From contig CP136065.1 in NCBI GenBank assembly GCA_032622095.1, positions 205,822,151 to 205,886,150 of the forward strand: a stretch of 64,000 nt of DNA, in the 5' to 3' direction. This stretch comes from Siphonodentalium dalli. Its lineage: Eukaryota; Mollusca; Scaphopoda; Gadilida; Siphonodentaliidae. The notes under the pieces were generated by a model. That model was not told the origin of the DNA. It saw only the letters and a program-made list of their open reading frames with translations, and made no database searches. The position numbers and the translations under genes are program-made. Each line of letters begins with the position of its first letter. Position 1 is the first letter of the stretch. Shown piece after piece: positions 1 through 12,300 of the stretch.

Positions 1-134
1 AAGTTTCCCCAAAGCAGATTTTTGCGGATTTTGTTGTTCCTGCGGCTTTTTCGCGTCGAATGACACCCAAATCAGCTTGTATCCTATTTCTGCCGGGTTG
101 ATTCCCACATTCTGCTTCAACGACCACACTCTAT

Positions 135-716
135 GCTTCAGTCACACTAAATTCACGCAGCAACCCTGGTCGCAATGCTGGAGCCAGGACGAGTATGCTT
201 CAATCACAATAGATTCATGCAGCAACTCTAGTCACAATGCTGGAGCTTGGACGAGTTTGCTTCAGTCACATTAGATTCATGCAGCTACACTGGTCGCAAT
301 GTTGGAGCCTGGACGAGATTGTTTCAGTCACATTAGATTCATGCAGCAATTCTTGAGCATGGACGAGTATGATTCAGTCACATTAGATTCATGTAGCAAC
401 TCTGGTCGCAATGTTGGAGCTTGGACGAGTTTGCAACTGGAGTCTAAGCAAGTATGCTTAATTCACATTAGATTCATGCAGAAACACTGGTCGCAATGCT
501 GGAGCCTAAGTAAGTATGCTTAATTCACATTAGATTCATGCAGAAACACTGGTCGCAATGCTGGATCTTGGGCGAGTTTTCCTCAGTCACATTATATTTA
601 TGCAGCAACGCTGGTCGCAATGCTGGAGCCTGAAGAAGTATGCTTAATTCACATTATATTCATGCAGCAACACCGGTCGAAATGTTGGAGCCTGGACGAG
701 CATACTTCAGTCACAT
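135..716. repeat. 62-bp tandem repeat, about 9 copies
   Basis: A unit of about 62 bp is repeated in register; each copy contains 'ttcagtcacattagattcat', then 'gcagcaac..tggtcgcaatg' and 'tggagcctggacgag'. Copies differ by several substitutions and small indels. The short open frames across it come from the repeat period and are not genes. No flanking target duplication was seen. Confidence 0.9.
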
Positions 717-1640
717 GACTTGAAACATATTTCAATTTTCATAATATACAAAGAGAATTAGGGCACAAGTTTTTACAACTTATGAAGCCCCTCTCCGACA
801 CAATATAGTAGCAGACATGTAATCAAGATGACGATTTAAACGTGTTTGCATGGTGATCAGTTTTGAGATATATGATTTGTATTGCCAGGAGTTGTGTGGA
901 AATGTGTTTAAAATGTCTCTACATTATGAATGTTTGGTACGATTAGTGAGTGCTAATATCTAATCTATTATTAGCATGTGTATGTTTGGAGGTAAAACAT
1001 AATAGTACAGCCATGAATTCGATTTTGGTTCTGGTAGCGCACTGGAAGACAGTATGGTAATTAATAAGAACTTGATTGGTTGGGGGTTGTCCATTTGTAT
1101 TTAGTCACATTAGATGCTTATCCCAGTCAGTGTAACACGAACTGATAGTTTCCTGGTAGTAATTTTTGCTCCCTTATTCTAAATACCTTATCTGATCTAG
1201 TGATTCACTAACATAACAGCACGAACAATGGTTCTAAAGTCATAGTAGTATTCAGCCCCCGAAATGGGCGAACACGCCAGTCAAAGATAACCAATTATGT
1301 GTCACCTCTAGTAATACACATCAGTCACCCAATCTATATAGATGGATCGGTATTCATTTCAGAATGTGATTACAGTGATGGTTAAAAACTTAAGACGAAA
1401 GATATATTTGTGCGTATAACGATATTCGGAAACAACGCATTAAATTAGGATTCATTCCTTTACCATTTATTGGCATTCGCAACATACTCTTTGTTAACAT
1501 ATACCATGTGTTGCAAAGTGCCAATGTCCGCTGAAAGTAACTATTTTCAATTTCCTTATAGCGTGCTTGAGAACATAGTTACGAAGGAAACAATTCATAT
1601 AATCACTGAAAATTGAAATGCGACAGTTTTGTTGCATGGA
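717..1640. other. Unannotated AT-rich stretch
   Basis: No coding signal, RNA gene or obvious repeat was recognised. If the receptor exon at 7849-8017 is read correctly, this lies within its first intron or beyond. Confidence 0.5.
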
Positions 1641-2083
1641 AATAGATATTACTGCCCAATTCAGATTCTGTTCTATTTCTTGTCATGACAGGCCATTTGC
1701 CACTGGTAAAAAACATGTACCACAGATATATATATGTACTTTGCGAGCTGGCCCCCAGGACTTACACTGATGACACATGCGTGCGTTGCAAAGACAAGAA
1801 GGTCATATCACATATATTTTGGGCATGTGAACACGTTCAATGTTTTCGGAAAGATACACATTCATATGGTAACGAAAACAGCGTCAAATTGTAAGCGACT
1901 ATGCGAATGGTGATAATTGGGTCCCGCTGTGTAAATGGAAACTATATCACTAACTTATGTCATTTATTTTGGCTTTTATTGAGACATTTTATCTATAGAA
2001 CAAACTTTTCACAAGCTAAACTAATAATCTCTTCATCTCTAGGAGATTTCGCTTTCGATATAAATGTGAAATATATAATGTGA
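1640..2083 (+). pseudogene. LINE ORF2 C-terminal remnant, L1/Tx1-like
   Basis: The frame at 1685-1894 holds a zinc-knuckle-like string, DDTCVRC..(8)..ISHIFWACEHV, which matches the CxxC...HxFWxC segment following the reverse transcriptase in L1/Tx1-type LINEs. A second frame at 1901-2083 continues with FWLLLRHFIYRTNF, typical of the extreme C-terminus of the same ORF. The two parts are separated by a stop and a frameshift, so the copy is dead. No RT core, endonuclease or ORF1 is present. The 3' junction runs into a different LINE tail at about 2100. The clade is inferred from the motif style. Confidence 0.65.
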
Positions 2084-2099
2084 ATTTAAATTGGAACAG

Positions 2100-2548
2100 T
2101 TCGAAAAAGATTGGTTCCTGCTAAATTTTGCTATGCTCTTCGACAAGAGTTGGCGATGAATTCCACTACTTGTTTAAGTGTGAACACTTTAATTTTCTTA
2201 GAAACCGCCTACTGCCGAAAGAATTCACTGAAAGACCAAATGTTATAGTCATGAGCGAATTACTAAATACAAAAGACAAACATTTATATCGCCGGCTATG
2301 TATATTAATACGACACATTATAAAGGAATTTAATTAGATTAGGAAGGTGTATTACCCATTGGTTCAATGATATCATAAATTTGTATATTACAGCGATGTT
2401 ACATGTATATCTGATCATATGTCTTTTATATAACACTGTTATGTTCTAGATAAACCATGTTGACCACATGTATATATGTAAATATTGTACACATATAATT
2501 ATCTCCATACCTTTATTAAGGGAGTGAGAAATAAATGAATTGAATTGA
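2100..2548 (+). pseudogene. 5'-truncated LINE: C-terminal tail plus 3'UTR
   Basis: The frame at 2128-2337 reads C-x(n)-VGDEFHYLFKCEHFNFLRN, then LYRRLCILIRHI. This is the post-RT cysteine/histidine tail common in invertebrate CR1/jockey-group LINEs and is closely similar in layout to the copy at 27210-27790. About 210 bp of AT-rich 3'UTR follows and ends in 'gaaataaatgaattgaattg', a polyadenylation-like and short-repeat tail. The copy is 5'-truncated at about 2100, where it abuts another LINE remnant. Only the last ~70 residues survive. Confidence 0.7.
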
Positions 2549-2707
2549 GGATGAAAATTCACAATAATTACTCCTATTACCATCAGTGTAATTATTACTA
2601 CTATTATATTACTCGTACTATTCATAGCCGTCCGTAGGTCGCCGCGAATGAACACAGAAATGCCGACCAGAACACATAATCAATTATTACTTCCTGTTCC
2701 TATATAC

Positions 2708-2855
<148 letters not shown>

Positions 2856-3125
2856 CTTCCACTGACTGTTTGTTTCGATGCATGTTTATAGATATTGCAT
2901 GTATATTTAAATGCGTTATACAGAAGCTAGAATATTTCTACCATATGCTATGTTTCCTTGGTAATGTAAAGTAAGGTATTAGCCTATTAAAAATAATATG
3001 TGCATTCATTAGGCGTGACTTAATGCGTCCTAAATCTATATGGGCCAAACTCAGACATGTGCATTTATTCTTATGCATATATTAATGATAATCTTTAAGT
3101 TAAGTAATTTGTTAAGCTTTGGATA

Positions 3126-4190
3126 CTATTAGATGCGATTTAGTAGTGTGGTCCACCGCGCTTTGAATACAATTATATGCGATTTAAGGTAAATTCACAC
3201 CAACCACGAGCGCGCGATTTTTACGGCCGTTTGCTGTCGTCAATAACGGTTTAAAGGGCGCGACTTTTATATTCACGACGAAACGACTGAATCGCTTCGT
3301 CCGCGCGTGATTGTCAGAGTAGATAATCGTTTTCAGTGCATCAGTTGCAGGCAGGTCACAAATTTTAAAGCAGAATTTGCTCAACATATGGATTTTTCAA
3401 ACTCATTTCATTGTTAAATATAATATGTCAAGTGGAATGTTGCACATACTTCCTAAATTCTGATAGCAATTGCGTTTAATTTAATTTCATTCTATAATTC
3501 CAGTTTGTGAGTTTTTTTTATCGGGGGGTGGGGCGAATTATGGGCAAAGTGACTTAACAAGATTGGTCTGCTTATTTGGAATGGAATTGGGACCTAAAAC
3601 AAACCACACGATCGTGTTATTCCGCCAATCTCTTGCCAGGCATTTTCTCTTCACTTTGTATTCTAGTACTGTTATCGCGACGACAAATGAAAATATCGCC
3701 TTCAAATAGGACACATACGCACGGATACACATCCTATTTGACAGCGACCCAATTATTCGATTTAGCTGTGTGGTTCACGGCGCTTTGAATACTATATTAG
3801 ATGCGATTACCAGTGTACTTTGAATATTATTAGATGCGATTTAGCAGTATGGTCCATAGCGCTTTGAATATTATTGAATTCGATGTAGCTGTTTGGTTCA
3901 CGGCGCTTTGAATAGTATTAGATGCGATTTAGCAGTATGGTCCATAGCGCTTTGAATATTATTGAATTCGATGTAGGTGTTTGGTTCAGGGCGCTTTGAA
4001 TATTATTAGATGCGATTTAGCAGTTTGGTCCATAGCGCTTTGAATATAATTGAATTCGATGTAGCTGTTTGATTCACGGCGCTTTGAATATCATTTGATG
4101 CGATTTAGCAGTATGGTCCATAGCGCTTTGAATATTATTGAATTCGATGTAGCTGTTTGGTCCACAGCGCTTTGAATATTATTAGACAGG
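3126..4190. repeat. 44-bp tandem repeat with an 88-bp dimeric period, interrupted
   Basis: Monomers of 44 bp end in 'gcgctttgaata'. Two variants alternate: one with 'attagatgcgatttagcag', the other with 'attgaattcgatgtagctg', giving an 88-bp higher-order unit. One and a half copies lie at 3126-3188 and about ten at 3758-4190, so the array is split by about 570 bp of unrelated DNA. Confidence 0.88.
3189..3757. other. Insertion inside the 44-bp tandem array
   Basis: This 570-bp segment breaks the array. It begins right after 'gatttaa' with 'ggtaaattcacacc' followed by CpG-rich sequence, a style seen at TTAA-type DNA transposon ends, but I find no matching inverted terminus at the other side. 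It may be a decayed transposon; no coding content was recognised. Confidence 0.4.
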
Positions 4191-5095
4191 TTTCACAATA
4201 TCAGTTTGGAGATAAAGGGTCCCAAGACTTTCGAAGTGGTTAAATGTGCCAAAACCTATAAAAGTCAGCAAAAAATCACCAATAACAATATTTCGCATGT
4301 TGAATTCATTGTCATGTAAAAAACAAAACTATTACAGTTATTTGTCAAAAACATCGCTAATCACGTTCATATTATTTTCAGAATAATGTTCAATACTTGA
4401 CCTTCAACATGACCTTTTCCTATGGTTAATGCCAAGTTTTGATTAAACTTTGCTATCTTATTGGACTAGTTGGATATTGATCAGTAATGTCACTGTAATA
4501 TGTAATGTTTACCTAACAATTATTTCGATATGCGACATCTCGATATTGGAGAGTTATTAATAATGATTACCAGAACAATGTCCATCTTATAAATTTATTT
4601 GTGGGTGATAGTTGTTTTAAAGACTTTCATAAAATAAATCTTACTTCACATCAACCCACTCCGGATGCCATGGGATCCTTTAACCCGTTCTAATATAAAT
4701 TATTATTGACGAGTAATTCCCTTAGGAAATGTTCACATAATAAGTTCAACGAACTTTTTATCTGAACAATTCCCGCTGATGAATATGAATCCTGCTGTAC
4801 TATATTATATGTTCATCTTCTTGTCGTTTGCTTTTATCTAAACATCCCTAAAAAATGATAGACCATTCCAATGCATACTTTTATAGCTGAATGGGGAAAA
4901 TCCATTCAGTATAAATAGAGTTAACATTGAGCTCAATATGATTATAACTGTAATTGTATATGCGGTTTTACGATACCTCTCTTACTGGTCGATACTTTAT
5001 AGAACTCCACGGTAGCGGAATCGTAACATGATATCTGACATCTCGTGTTATCCTTACGTCACCCGTCCCTTACTGATGGTCAGTAACTCAGGGTT
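4191..5095. other. Unannotated stretch
   Basis: AT-rich, with no ORF, RNA or repeat that I can recognise. Confidence 0.5.
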
Positions 5096-5447
5096 CAACA
5101 TATCCTCGCTCAAATACGCCCATAATCGACATATAATGTGAAATAGGTACATAATGTGATTATATGATTCTCAAATAAGCAGATAATGGAGTCATAGCCA
5201 TTATTTCGTTTTATAGCGCGAGCCATCGCGAAAACACATGTTAAAGAGCGTACACCTGAACAGTATTTGCGTCATTGTCCGCACACAATCTGCTTAGAAT
5301 AGCCTCAATATGAGTCGATAATGTGACTAAAATGCTCTCATTTTCAGCACATTACCGAATCAAAATGAGGCGATTCTAAGCAGATTATCTACCTGAAACA
5401 AGTTCTTTATAAGCAGATATTGTACTGATTTTCTGGAGAACACGCTG
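5096..5447 (+). mobile_element. Family-A MITE, copy 1
   Basis: Starts 'caacatatcctcgctcaaat' and ends 'ctggagaacacgctg'. The same ends and interior recur at 18686, 21191, 24235, 48631, 50392 and 61415. Conserved internal blocks are 'aagcagataatggagtcat', 'cgttttatagcgcg' and 'gtccgcacacaatctgctta'. There is no ORF. The superfamily is not identified; another copy suggests a 7-8 bp target duplication. Confidence 0.75.
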
Positions 5448-5754
5448 CAGTATTACAATTATGTGTATAAATAGGGAACATAAATTGAAAATCTTGTTTA
5501 CTACAATCTCTACTCAACACGTTGAGTGATAATTTGTTCAGCGGTTTGTATTCAACGCTTGAGTAACGAGTACTCAACAATCACAAACCATGATATCTGA
5601 TTCGGATTTAATCCACACGTTGATTATTGATTAAAGTTCCAGGAACAGTAACTCTATTTAAACACTTTACATATATAATGGTAGTCAGTTCGAGATGTTT
5701 AATCTACGTTTCAACATTATTTTGGGATCTATAAATGCAACATTGGCTTCAGAC

Positions 5755-6338
5755 ACACGTACCACAGTAGCGATGGCATAGTAGGTATGACAATTTATTA
5801 TGGTGGAGTTTGGTGACAATTGGTCGTCATATTTCTGTGCCATAGCTAGCCATATTGCGCGCTGAGTTTCCGCGCAATGAGTCGACTCGACCAGTTAACC
5901 CATTGCGTTTCACGAAAGTTGATATCTACTCATTACGTTTTGCTGCATTGTATTCTCTACGATATATATAATTGCACGATCGGTGATATTAATTTCATGC
6001 GTATTAAGACAGTTCCCCAATTGCGTTGTTTTATTTAGTTCTACGCATAATTCCGCTAATATTTTCATGTGGGCCTATCAAGCTGTGTCGGAACTGTTGG
6101 ACGAAATGCAGCTGCGAGAAAGTATCTGGAATAAACAAAGCGAACTATACAAGGACCAAAAACAATAAAAAGGCTGATTATAACGAACTTTGGAGGACTC
6201 ATTGTGCGAATATGCAGCGGGCGACATGGCTAGCTGTGGCATATATTAATGATGACAACCAATTGTCACCAAACTCCACCATAATTAATTGTCACACCTA
6301 CTATGCCATCGCTACTATGATACGTGTGTTCCCAGCCA
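5755..6338. mobile_element. Long inverted-repeat element (MITE-like)
   Basis: About 110-130 bp near 5755-5870 ('acacgtaccacagtagcgatggcatagtagg...') is repeated in reverse complement at 6215-6338. Both arms carry 'gtggagtttggtgacaattgg' and 'gccatag/cagctagccat'. The interior of about 350 bp has no recognisable coding sequence. Exact termini and target duplication are unclear. Confidence 0.7.
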
Positions 6339-6615
6339 TTGAGATGGGAGGAGATGGACGATAGGTATGTCATCGCCTCATTAAAGAGTAAAAAAATTGA
6401 GGCCGGGGTTCTAATTTCATGGACACCACAAACAATCCAGACATATGATCCATATAAATCAAATATATCACAGAATCATTGTTAGTGTCTTTCAACAGAC
6501 CATTTTCGGATACTACGTCGGAATTTCATAAATTTCACGATATTTACAAATCTTATTCGGTCGCTGATTCTGGATATATTATCCAGTTCAGTTTCGAGAA
6601 TTCTAACAACACATA

Positions 6616-6785
6616 CAGTAATGCCCTAATTAATCGACTCCTTTAACCACATCAGAATTACGGGTAACTTTTCAGGATTTAGTCGGAAATATGGTTTGTT
6701 GCCATTCATCGGAAAGCTCTCCCCTGAAAAGTTACCCATAATTCTGTGATGTGATTAAAGGAGTCGATTAAGTAGGGCATTACTG
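6616..6785. mobile_element. Tc1/mariner-type MITE, TA target
   Basis: Inverted repeats of about 60 bp beginning CAGTAATGCCCTA on both ends, flanked by TA on each side (6614-6615 and 6786-6787). The length is 170 bp with no ORF. Terminus and TA duplication fit the Tc1/mariner/pogo group. Confidence 0.82.
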
Positions 6786-6819
6786 TATTCATAGCCGACT
6801 CATTTTCTTAACTGAGCAA

Positions 6820-7012
6820 TCTACATATCTCTGTCAACTGTTGGGCAAAATCAATCAGTTGTTGAGCGATTTCACTTTCAGTGTTGAGTAAAAACTTTAC
6901 TCAACTCGTTGAGCAGAAAGTTTACTAAACGTTTTACTCAACGTTGCTTGGGGCAATAACTGCGCAGCTGTTGAGTACCCACTGAGTAAAATCTTACTCA
7001 ACGAGATTTAGA
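6820..7012. repeat. Cluster of TTGAGTAAA / TTTACTCAA palindromic motifs
   Basis: The motif ACTCAAC/GTTGAGT recurs many times in both orientations, including a perfect 10-bp stem with 3-nt loop at 6883-6905. A smaller cluster of the same motif lies at 5505-5640. The role is unknown. Confidence 0.6.
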
Positions 7013-7848
7013 CTGAATGTGAAATGTGAAGTTGAATGTTGAATGAAAGTATAAGACACAAATAACTACGTTAGCTCATCCGGATATCGACCTCTTGTTT
7101 TTACAAAACAAATCAGAATCAATGGGAATATATACAATGTATTCAAAAGGTGCAGGACTCAGCTAACCAAAAATCAGTCAACCGATACTCAATAGCCCAA
7201 ATGCAGCTATATCTCCACTTACAGGAACACGTTAGTCAGTTTACGTGTATACTTCGGACATATATGAAGGAGCTTAGTCAACACCGCTGTCCTTCTATTT
7301 GCTTCTATCGTAAGTTTTGATAATTATATCCAACTGTAAAAGATAAATATCTAATATATATTGGACTCGAGTCGGCCTGGCGTCCGTGAAGTTTGAAGAA
7401 TTATATTGAAGAAGTCCATCTCTTCCTCTTGGCATGTGGCGTACAAAATAGTTACACGAGGTTTGCTGATCAGTTATGGTTCAGAAGGGGTTTGAAAATA
7501 ATATATAGACCGCTGGGTGGGTATTGCAGAGGCGTTGAGAGGTACCAACATGCTTGAGAGTTCCTACAATCAGTTGAATTAATAGTTTCGATTGCCAAGC
7601 ATCAAATTACCTGATGATCTCCCATTGAGCCATCGGTGTTGAATCATAGTAGGCTACAATGTTTGATTGTGACATAAATTTGAATAGTTCGTACTGAATA
7701 TGTGCACGTGTGTATATTATCATAATAACACGTACAGGAACATGTACATAATTATGCAAGAAATGACCACATGTGCATACTTGACAACCATGAGGTGTGA
7801 CATGTGACCACCGGTGACATTTAATGTTAATGACAACAACGTACTCAC
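7013..7848. other. Putative intron 1 of the receptor gene (5' part)
   Basis: On the minus strand this follows the GTGAGT donor at 7848-7843. I searched for the next Cys-loop receptor exon and did not find it. Confidence 0.45.
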
Positions 7849-8017
7849 CTCCGAAGTTCGGTCTCAATCTGATATCATACTCGTCTACTAGTTTATCAAG
7901 GGTACGTGTCACATTCGGGTGATGCATGCCGCCCTCAGCACCATCAAACGTACCATTTTGAAAACACAGTATGCTCGGAGCGATAACTAGCATGAGATAT
8001 CCTATATAATCCCCCAT
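7849..8017 (-). CDS. Cys-loop ligand-gated anion channel subunit (GABA-A/glycine-receptor-like), first coding exon
   Basis: The product is the N-terminus of a pentameric neurotransmitter-gated ion channel subunit of the plasma membrane. The exon encodes 56 residues plus one base. The first ATG (8017) opens a hydrophobic signal peptide (about residues 1-19, ending SILCF), followed by two N-glycosylation sequons (NGT at 21, NVT at 35). Then comes TLDKLVDEYDIRLRP-NFGG, the diagnostic start of the ligand-binding domain of GABA-A, glycine and related chloride channels. The frame is cut by a canonical donor, GGAG|GTGAGTA, in phase 1, right after NFGG where many family members also have an intron. 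Frame and start are clean. The remaining exons must lie on the minus strand at lower coordinates or outside the window. The exact ligand (GABA, glycine, glutamate or another) cannot be told from this exon. Confidence 0.88.
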
Positions 8018-8560
8018 GATTCTCACGAGAATCAGAATGGCACTGATTTCAGAATTCGAACATACGATTCAGGCGAAGACAGGTGACCGAACATTGCACG
8101 GCAATCCCCAAGGAAAACATATTCAGCCAAGAACGGCAAATCCCGATCACCGTAGGATACAGTTTCACGCCATAATGCTTGCTGAGCAGATCGCATCAAA
8201 ACCGCGTGACGAACATCGCCAGTGACACCGACGTAACAGACACCGTTAAGTCCACATGCTGATAACTCACTCTCGAGATTTGCTGAGCGGACGTAACGGC
8301 TGAAATACACGACACGTTACGTTGCGAACGTTGTTTATATGGCGCATGAGAATATCGTCTGCTCAGATGCGCGCGCTCGAGCAAATGTCGTCTGCTTCTA
8401 CGCCAAACGATACATGGGCCGACTGCGGATTGTTTATAACGATTGCAGTGTTATATCCCTCGCCACTAGTCGATATATTGATCGATTCCCTTACTTACAG
8501 AGTCGCTTCGATCTCGCGGCGAAACTACGGCTATGGCAGCAATTAGTATAGCTCTGTGTA
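8018..8560 (-). promoter_or_regulatory. Candidate 5'UTR and promoter of the receptor gene
   Basis: Directly upstream of the start codon, this block is visibly richer in CpG and G+C than its surroundings. A TATA-like ATATAAAC lies on the minus strand at 8333-8340, which would place transcription start near 8305 and give a leader of about 290 nt if there is no 5'UTR intron. The overlapping open frames are not conserved-looking. This is inference from position and composition. Confidence 0.4.
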
Positions 8561-9204
8561 GCGGCCAAGTATTAACGCTGATATATCAGTACGGTCAAAT
8601 CCGTGCTATTCCCCCTCCAATTAATAGTGCGCCTTAATATGATATCAACCTTTCTCGTTTGATTCACATTTTACATTTTTACATCTATAAAGGGATCTCA
8701 TCAAATTAGTGATGCGATGCCTTATACAGCATATCAGGGTCGCGTAAAAGACAGACGACGGTGACCCAATAGCACGGATAGTCGGAAAGACCTTGTTAGC
8801 AACCGGCGATTATTAACGGTGTGATGTGTTACTGATTAAATTATGAATAATGATTTCCGACATACTAATTGAATATACTCCTTTGTGATCAGGTGTGGTA
8901 ATTATCTCAGAATGGAGGTAGCTTATAAGGCTGTGCATCACGATAAACTTATGTTTCGATGACAAATCTGTTACGGTGGTACACAAATGAAAATGAAGAT
9001 TTTGAGATCCGATATTTTGAAAATGTCCGTGGAGAAATGCTGGCGTAATTGTGATGTGGCCATCCCAATTCCGACGGGAGAATTTCATCCATTAAGGTTA
9101 AGGCATAAAGAAAAATATTATTAAATTTCAAATCATGAATTATATACAAATCCAAATCTGCAATGTTCATGCATAAAAATAATTTGAATTAATATGAAAA
9201 CATG
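8561..9204. other. Unannotated stretch
   Basis: Intergenic-looking DNA between the receptor promoter and the retroposon 3' tail; nothing recognised. Confidence 0.5.
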
Positions 9205-9347
9205 AGAATTGATTGATTGATTGATTGAGTGAGGTTTTAACGTCGTGTTAGCCGCTATGCCCTATCACGAGAAGAATAGAATCTGGTATAAAATAAATCT
9301 GAGCGAAGCAACTGCTTATATAAATCAGACAGTGGATTAGATTAAAA

Positions 9348-12300
9348 GGGTGTGACTAATTAGTGCCCGGGCACGCCCGGGCAAGCCCGGGCACGCCCGG
9401 GCAGGTCCGGGTGTTCTCATTGGCCCGCAGACAGTCTAATATGATGCCACATGGTAGTAGGATACAGAATAAGCATATATTGTGAAAATTGACTTGCTGT
9501 GTCGTCCACCGGCGGGTTTATTAACCATTTAAATGCCGATATTGACTAAAAGAACCCGGGAGAGCCCAGACGGACGCATAGACCCGACCATATTATATAT
9601 TGATGACTAATGGTAGCGAGGCACTTACTAAAGGTATATATTGCAAATATTGACTCGCTATCTCGCTCGCGGCCGGCTTCATTAACCCCTTAAATGACGA
9701 TATGCGCCAGAAGAACATGGCGCAAGCCCGGGCACGCCCGGGCAGGCCCTGGTGATCTCATGGACCCGCAGACAGTCTAATATGATGTCATATGGTAGTA
9801 GGATACAGAATAAGCATATATTATGAAAATTGACTTGCTGTGTCGTCCACCGGCGGGTTTATTAACCATTTAAATGCCGATATTGACTAAAATAACCCGG
9901 GAGAGCCCAGACGGACGCATAGACCCGACCATATTATATATTGATGACTAATGGTTGCGAGGCACTTACTAAAGGTATATTGCAAATATTGACTCGCTAT
10001 CTCGTTCGTAGCCGCCTTCATTAACCCCTTAAATGACGATATGTGCCAGAAGAACACGGCGCAAGCCCGGGCACGCCCGGGCAGGCCCTGGTGGTCTCAT
10101 GGGCCCGCAGACAGTCTAATATGATGTCATATGGTAGTAGGATACATAATAAGCATATATTTTGAAAATTGACTTGCTGTTTCGTCCACCGGCGGGTTTA
10201 TTAACCATTTAAATGCCGATATTGACTAAAAGAACCCGGGAGAGCCCAGACGGACGCATAGACCCGACCATATTATATATTGATGACTAATGGTTGCGAG
10301 GCACTTACTAAAGGTATATTGCAAATATTGACTCGCTATCTCGTTCGCCGCCGGCTTCATTAACCCCTTAAATAACGATATGCGCCCGAAGAACGCGGCA
10401 AGCCCGGGCAAGCACGGGTACAAAACCATAGCAGGAAGCGTCAAACGAATTCGTGGTCGCATAATTGTAGGATATCTTATTGGAATAAACTTTGAGTTTT
10501 AGTGTATTTAATTGCATATGTTGTTATATATGATATAAGCCAAACTGCAACACAGTTTGATTGGTTAATAATCAGTTGAAGCCAAGTATGGTATTGAGAA
10601 TAATATTATAGTTGCTAGATTATTAGGAAACCCCAACCATTGGATGGAGCGGGATTAAAATGTGCTTCTTTGATTGTGACACGAAAAACGAAAGCTCAGC
10701 TCCCACTGTCACTGTTGTCTCAACAATCAAGGAGTAAAATTCCAGGGTGCAATGATATCACAATCTCGAATCCGCGCACGGGTATCTAATCTTATAATCC
10801 GTTTAATACCCTTCCCAGAATGTAAATCGAGATTATAGTGTTTTAATTGATATTCATAATCCTCTATAATCTATGTTGGCTTCATGCATATAATCAGTCA
10901 AAAAATAACACAGAGCAATTCAGTTATATTCTCTAACATTATTCGCAAAGTATTCTGCTTTCAAACTTCCCTGGAACCAAATTCAATCAATAGGCAAATA
11001 ATATATTCTAAAACAAAATATGGTAATCGGACATTTCCCCACCGGACATTTACCCAACCTCTCAGAAAGTGGCAAAGGGGCATTTACCCAATCGGACATT
11101 TACCAACCGGACATTTCCCCACTTACTCAATGCGGACATTTACCCACCGGACTTTTCCCCACCCGAATTGTTGACTTTATTTTTGAAATAAGCATGACTG
11201 TCGACACATAATGTGTCACCACCACGATTGTTCTTAATCAATTCCATGATTGAAAGTGAAGATATGATTCCATGATAACTGATAAATGTTTTTCAAAACA
11301 TTACATCGGTTGAGTTGACATGACATGAGATGGCCTCAATGTCCAGGCTTCACTGACCACTCAAAACATCCTTTGATGTCTGCGATAAAGGATGTAGCAT
11401 AAAATATTTTATCAGCAGGGCGGGGAAATGTCCGGTGGGTAAATGTCTTAGTGGGTAAATGTCTGGGTGGGTAACTGTCCGGGTGGAGAAATGTCCGCTT
11501 TTGAAAGTGGGTCATGTCCCGTGCAGAAATGTCAGGGATTCAAAAATATATCGACCGACAAGTTCAAATTCGCAGGGCCAGTCCTTGTAAATAATAATAA
11601 AAAAACATCAGAATGACCATCTAAGAGCGATTGTATGACGGCGGTTCACAATTTTTTCAACTGTGAACTACATGCTTTAAATTTAACGAGTAATTCTTTT
11701 TTTTATATACATACTGTTGGACGTGTTACGTGGCGGTGAGCAAATTTTTCGACTGCATTGGGGGGTAAATTAAGTTTTTCACACAAAAATATGCGGTTGT
11801 ATATAGGAACGCATAAAGGATGGCCAATAATGCCGCCAATTCCTGATCGAGTGGGCACCAATATTATAAATGAACCCACCGTGAACGATATATAACGGCA
11901 GTAAATGTTCATACCAGCCACCCTACCGCCATAAGGCATCACACTATACCGATCACTGGTCCATGGTGCCACCCGGACTTCCCCGAGCTCTCTCGTGATC
12001 GGGCTTTTGCGCGTGTTCTTCTGGCGCATATCGTCATTTAAGGGGTTAATGAAGCCGGCCGCGAACGAGATAGCGAGTCAATATTTGCAATATACCTTTA
12101 GTAAGTGCCTCGCTACCATTAGTCATCAATATATAATATTATCAGGTTTCTGTGTCCGTCCGGTCTCTCCCGGGTTCTTTTAGTTAATGTCGATATTTAG
12201 AGGGTTAATAAACCCGCCGGTGGACGACACAGCAAGTCAATTTTCAAAATATATGCTTATTCTGTATCATACTACCATATGACATCATATTAGACTGTCT

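Noticed and set aside
8032-8310. 92-codon minus-strand ORF upstream of the receptor exon
   Set aside because: Different frame, no recognised protein; better explained as CpG-rich 5'UTR/promoter.
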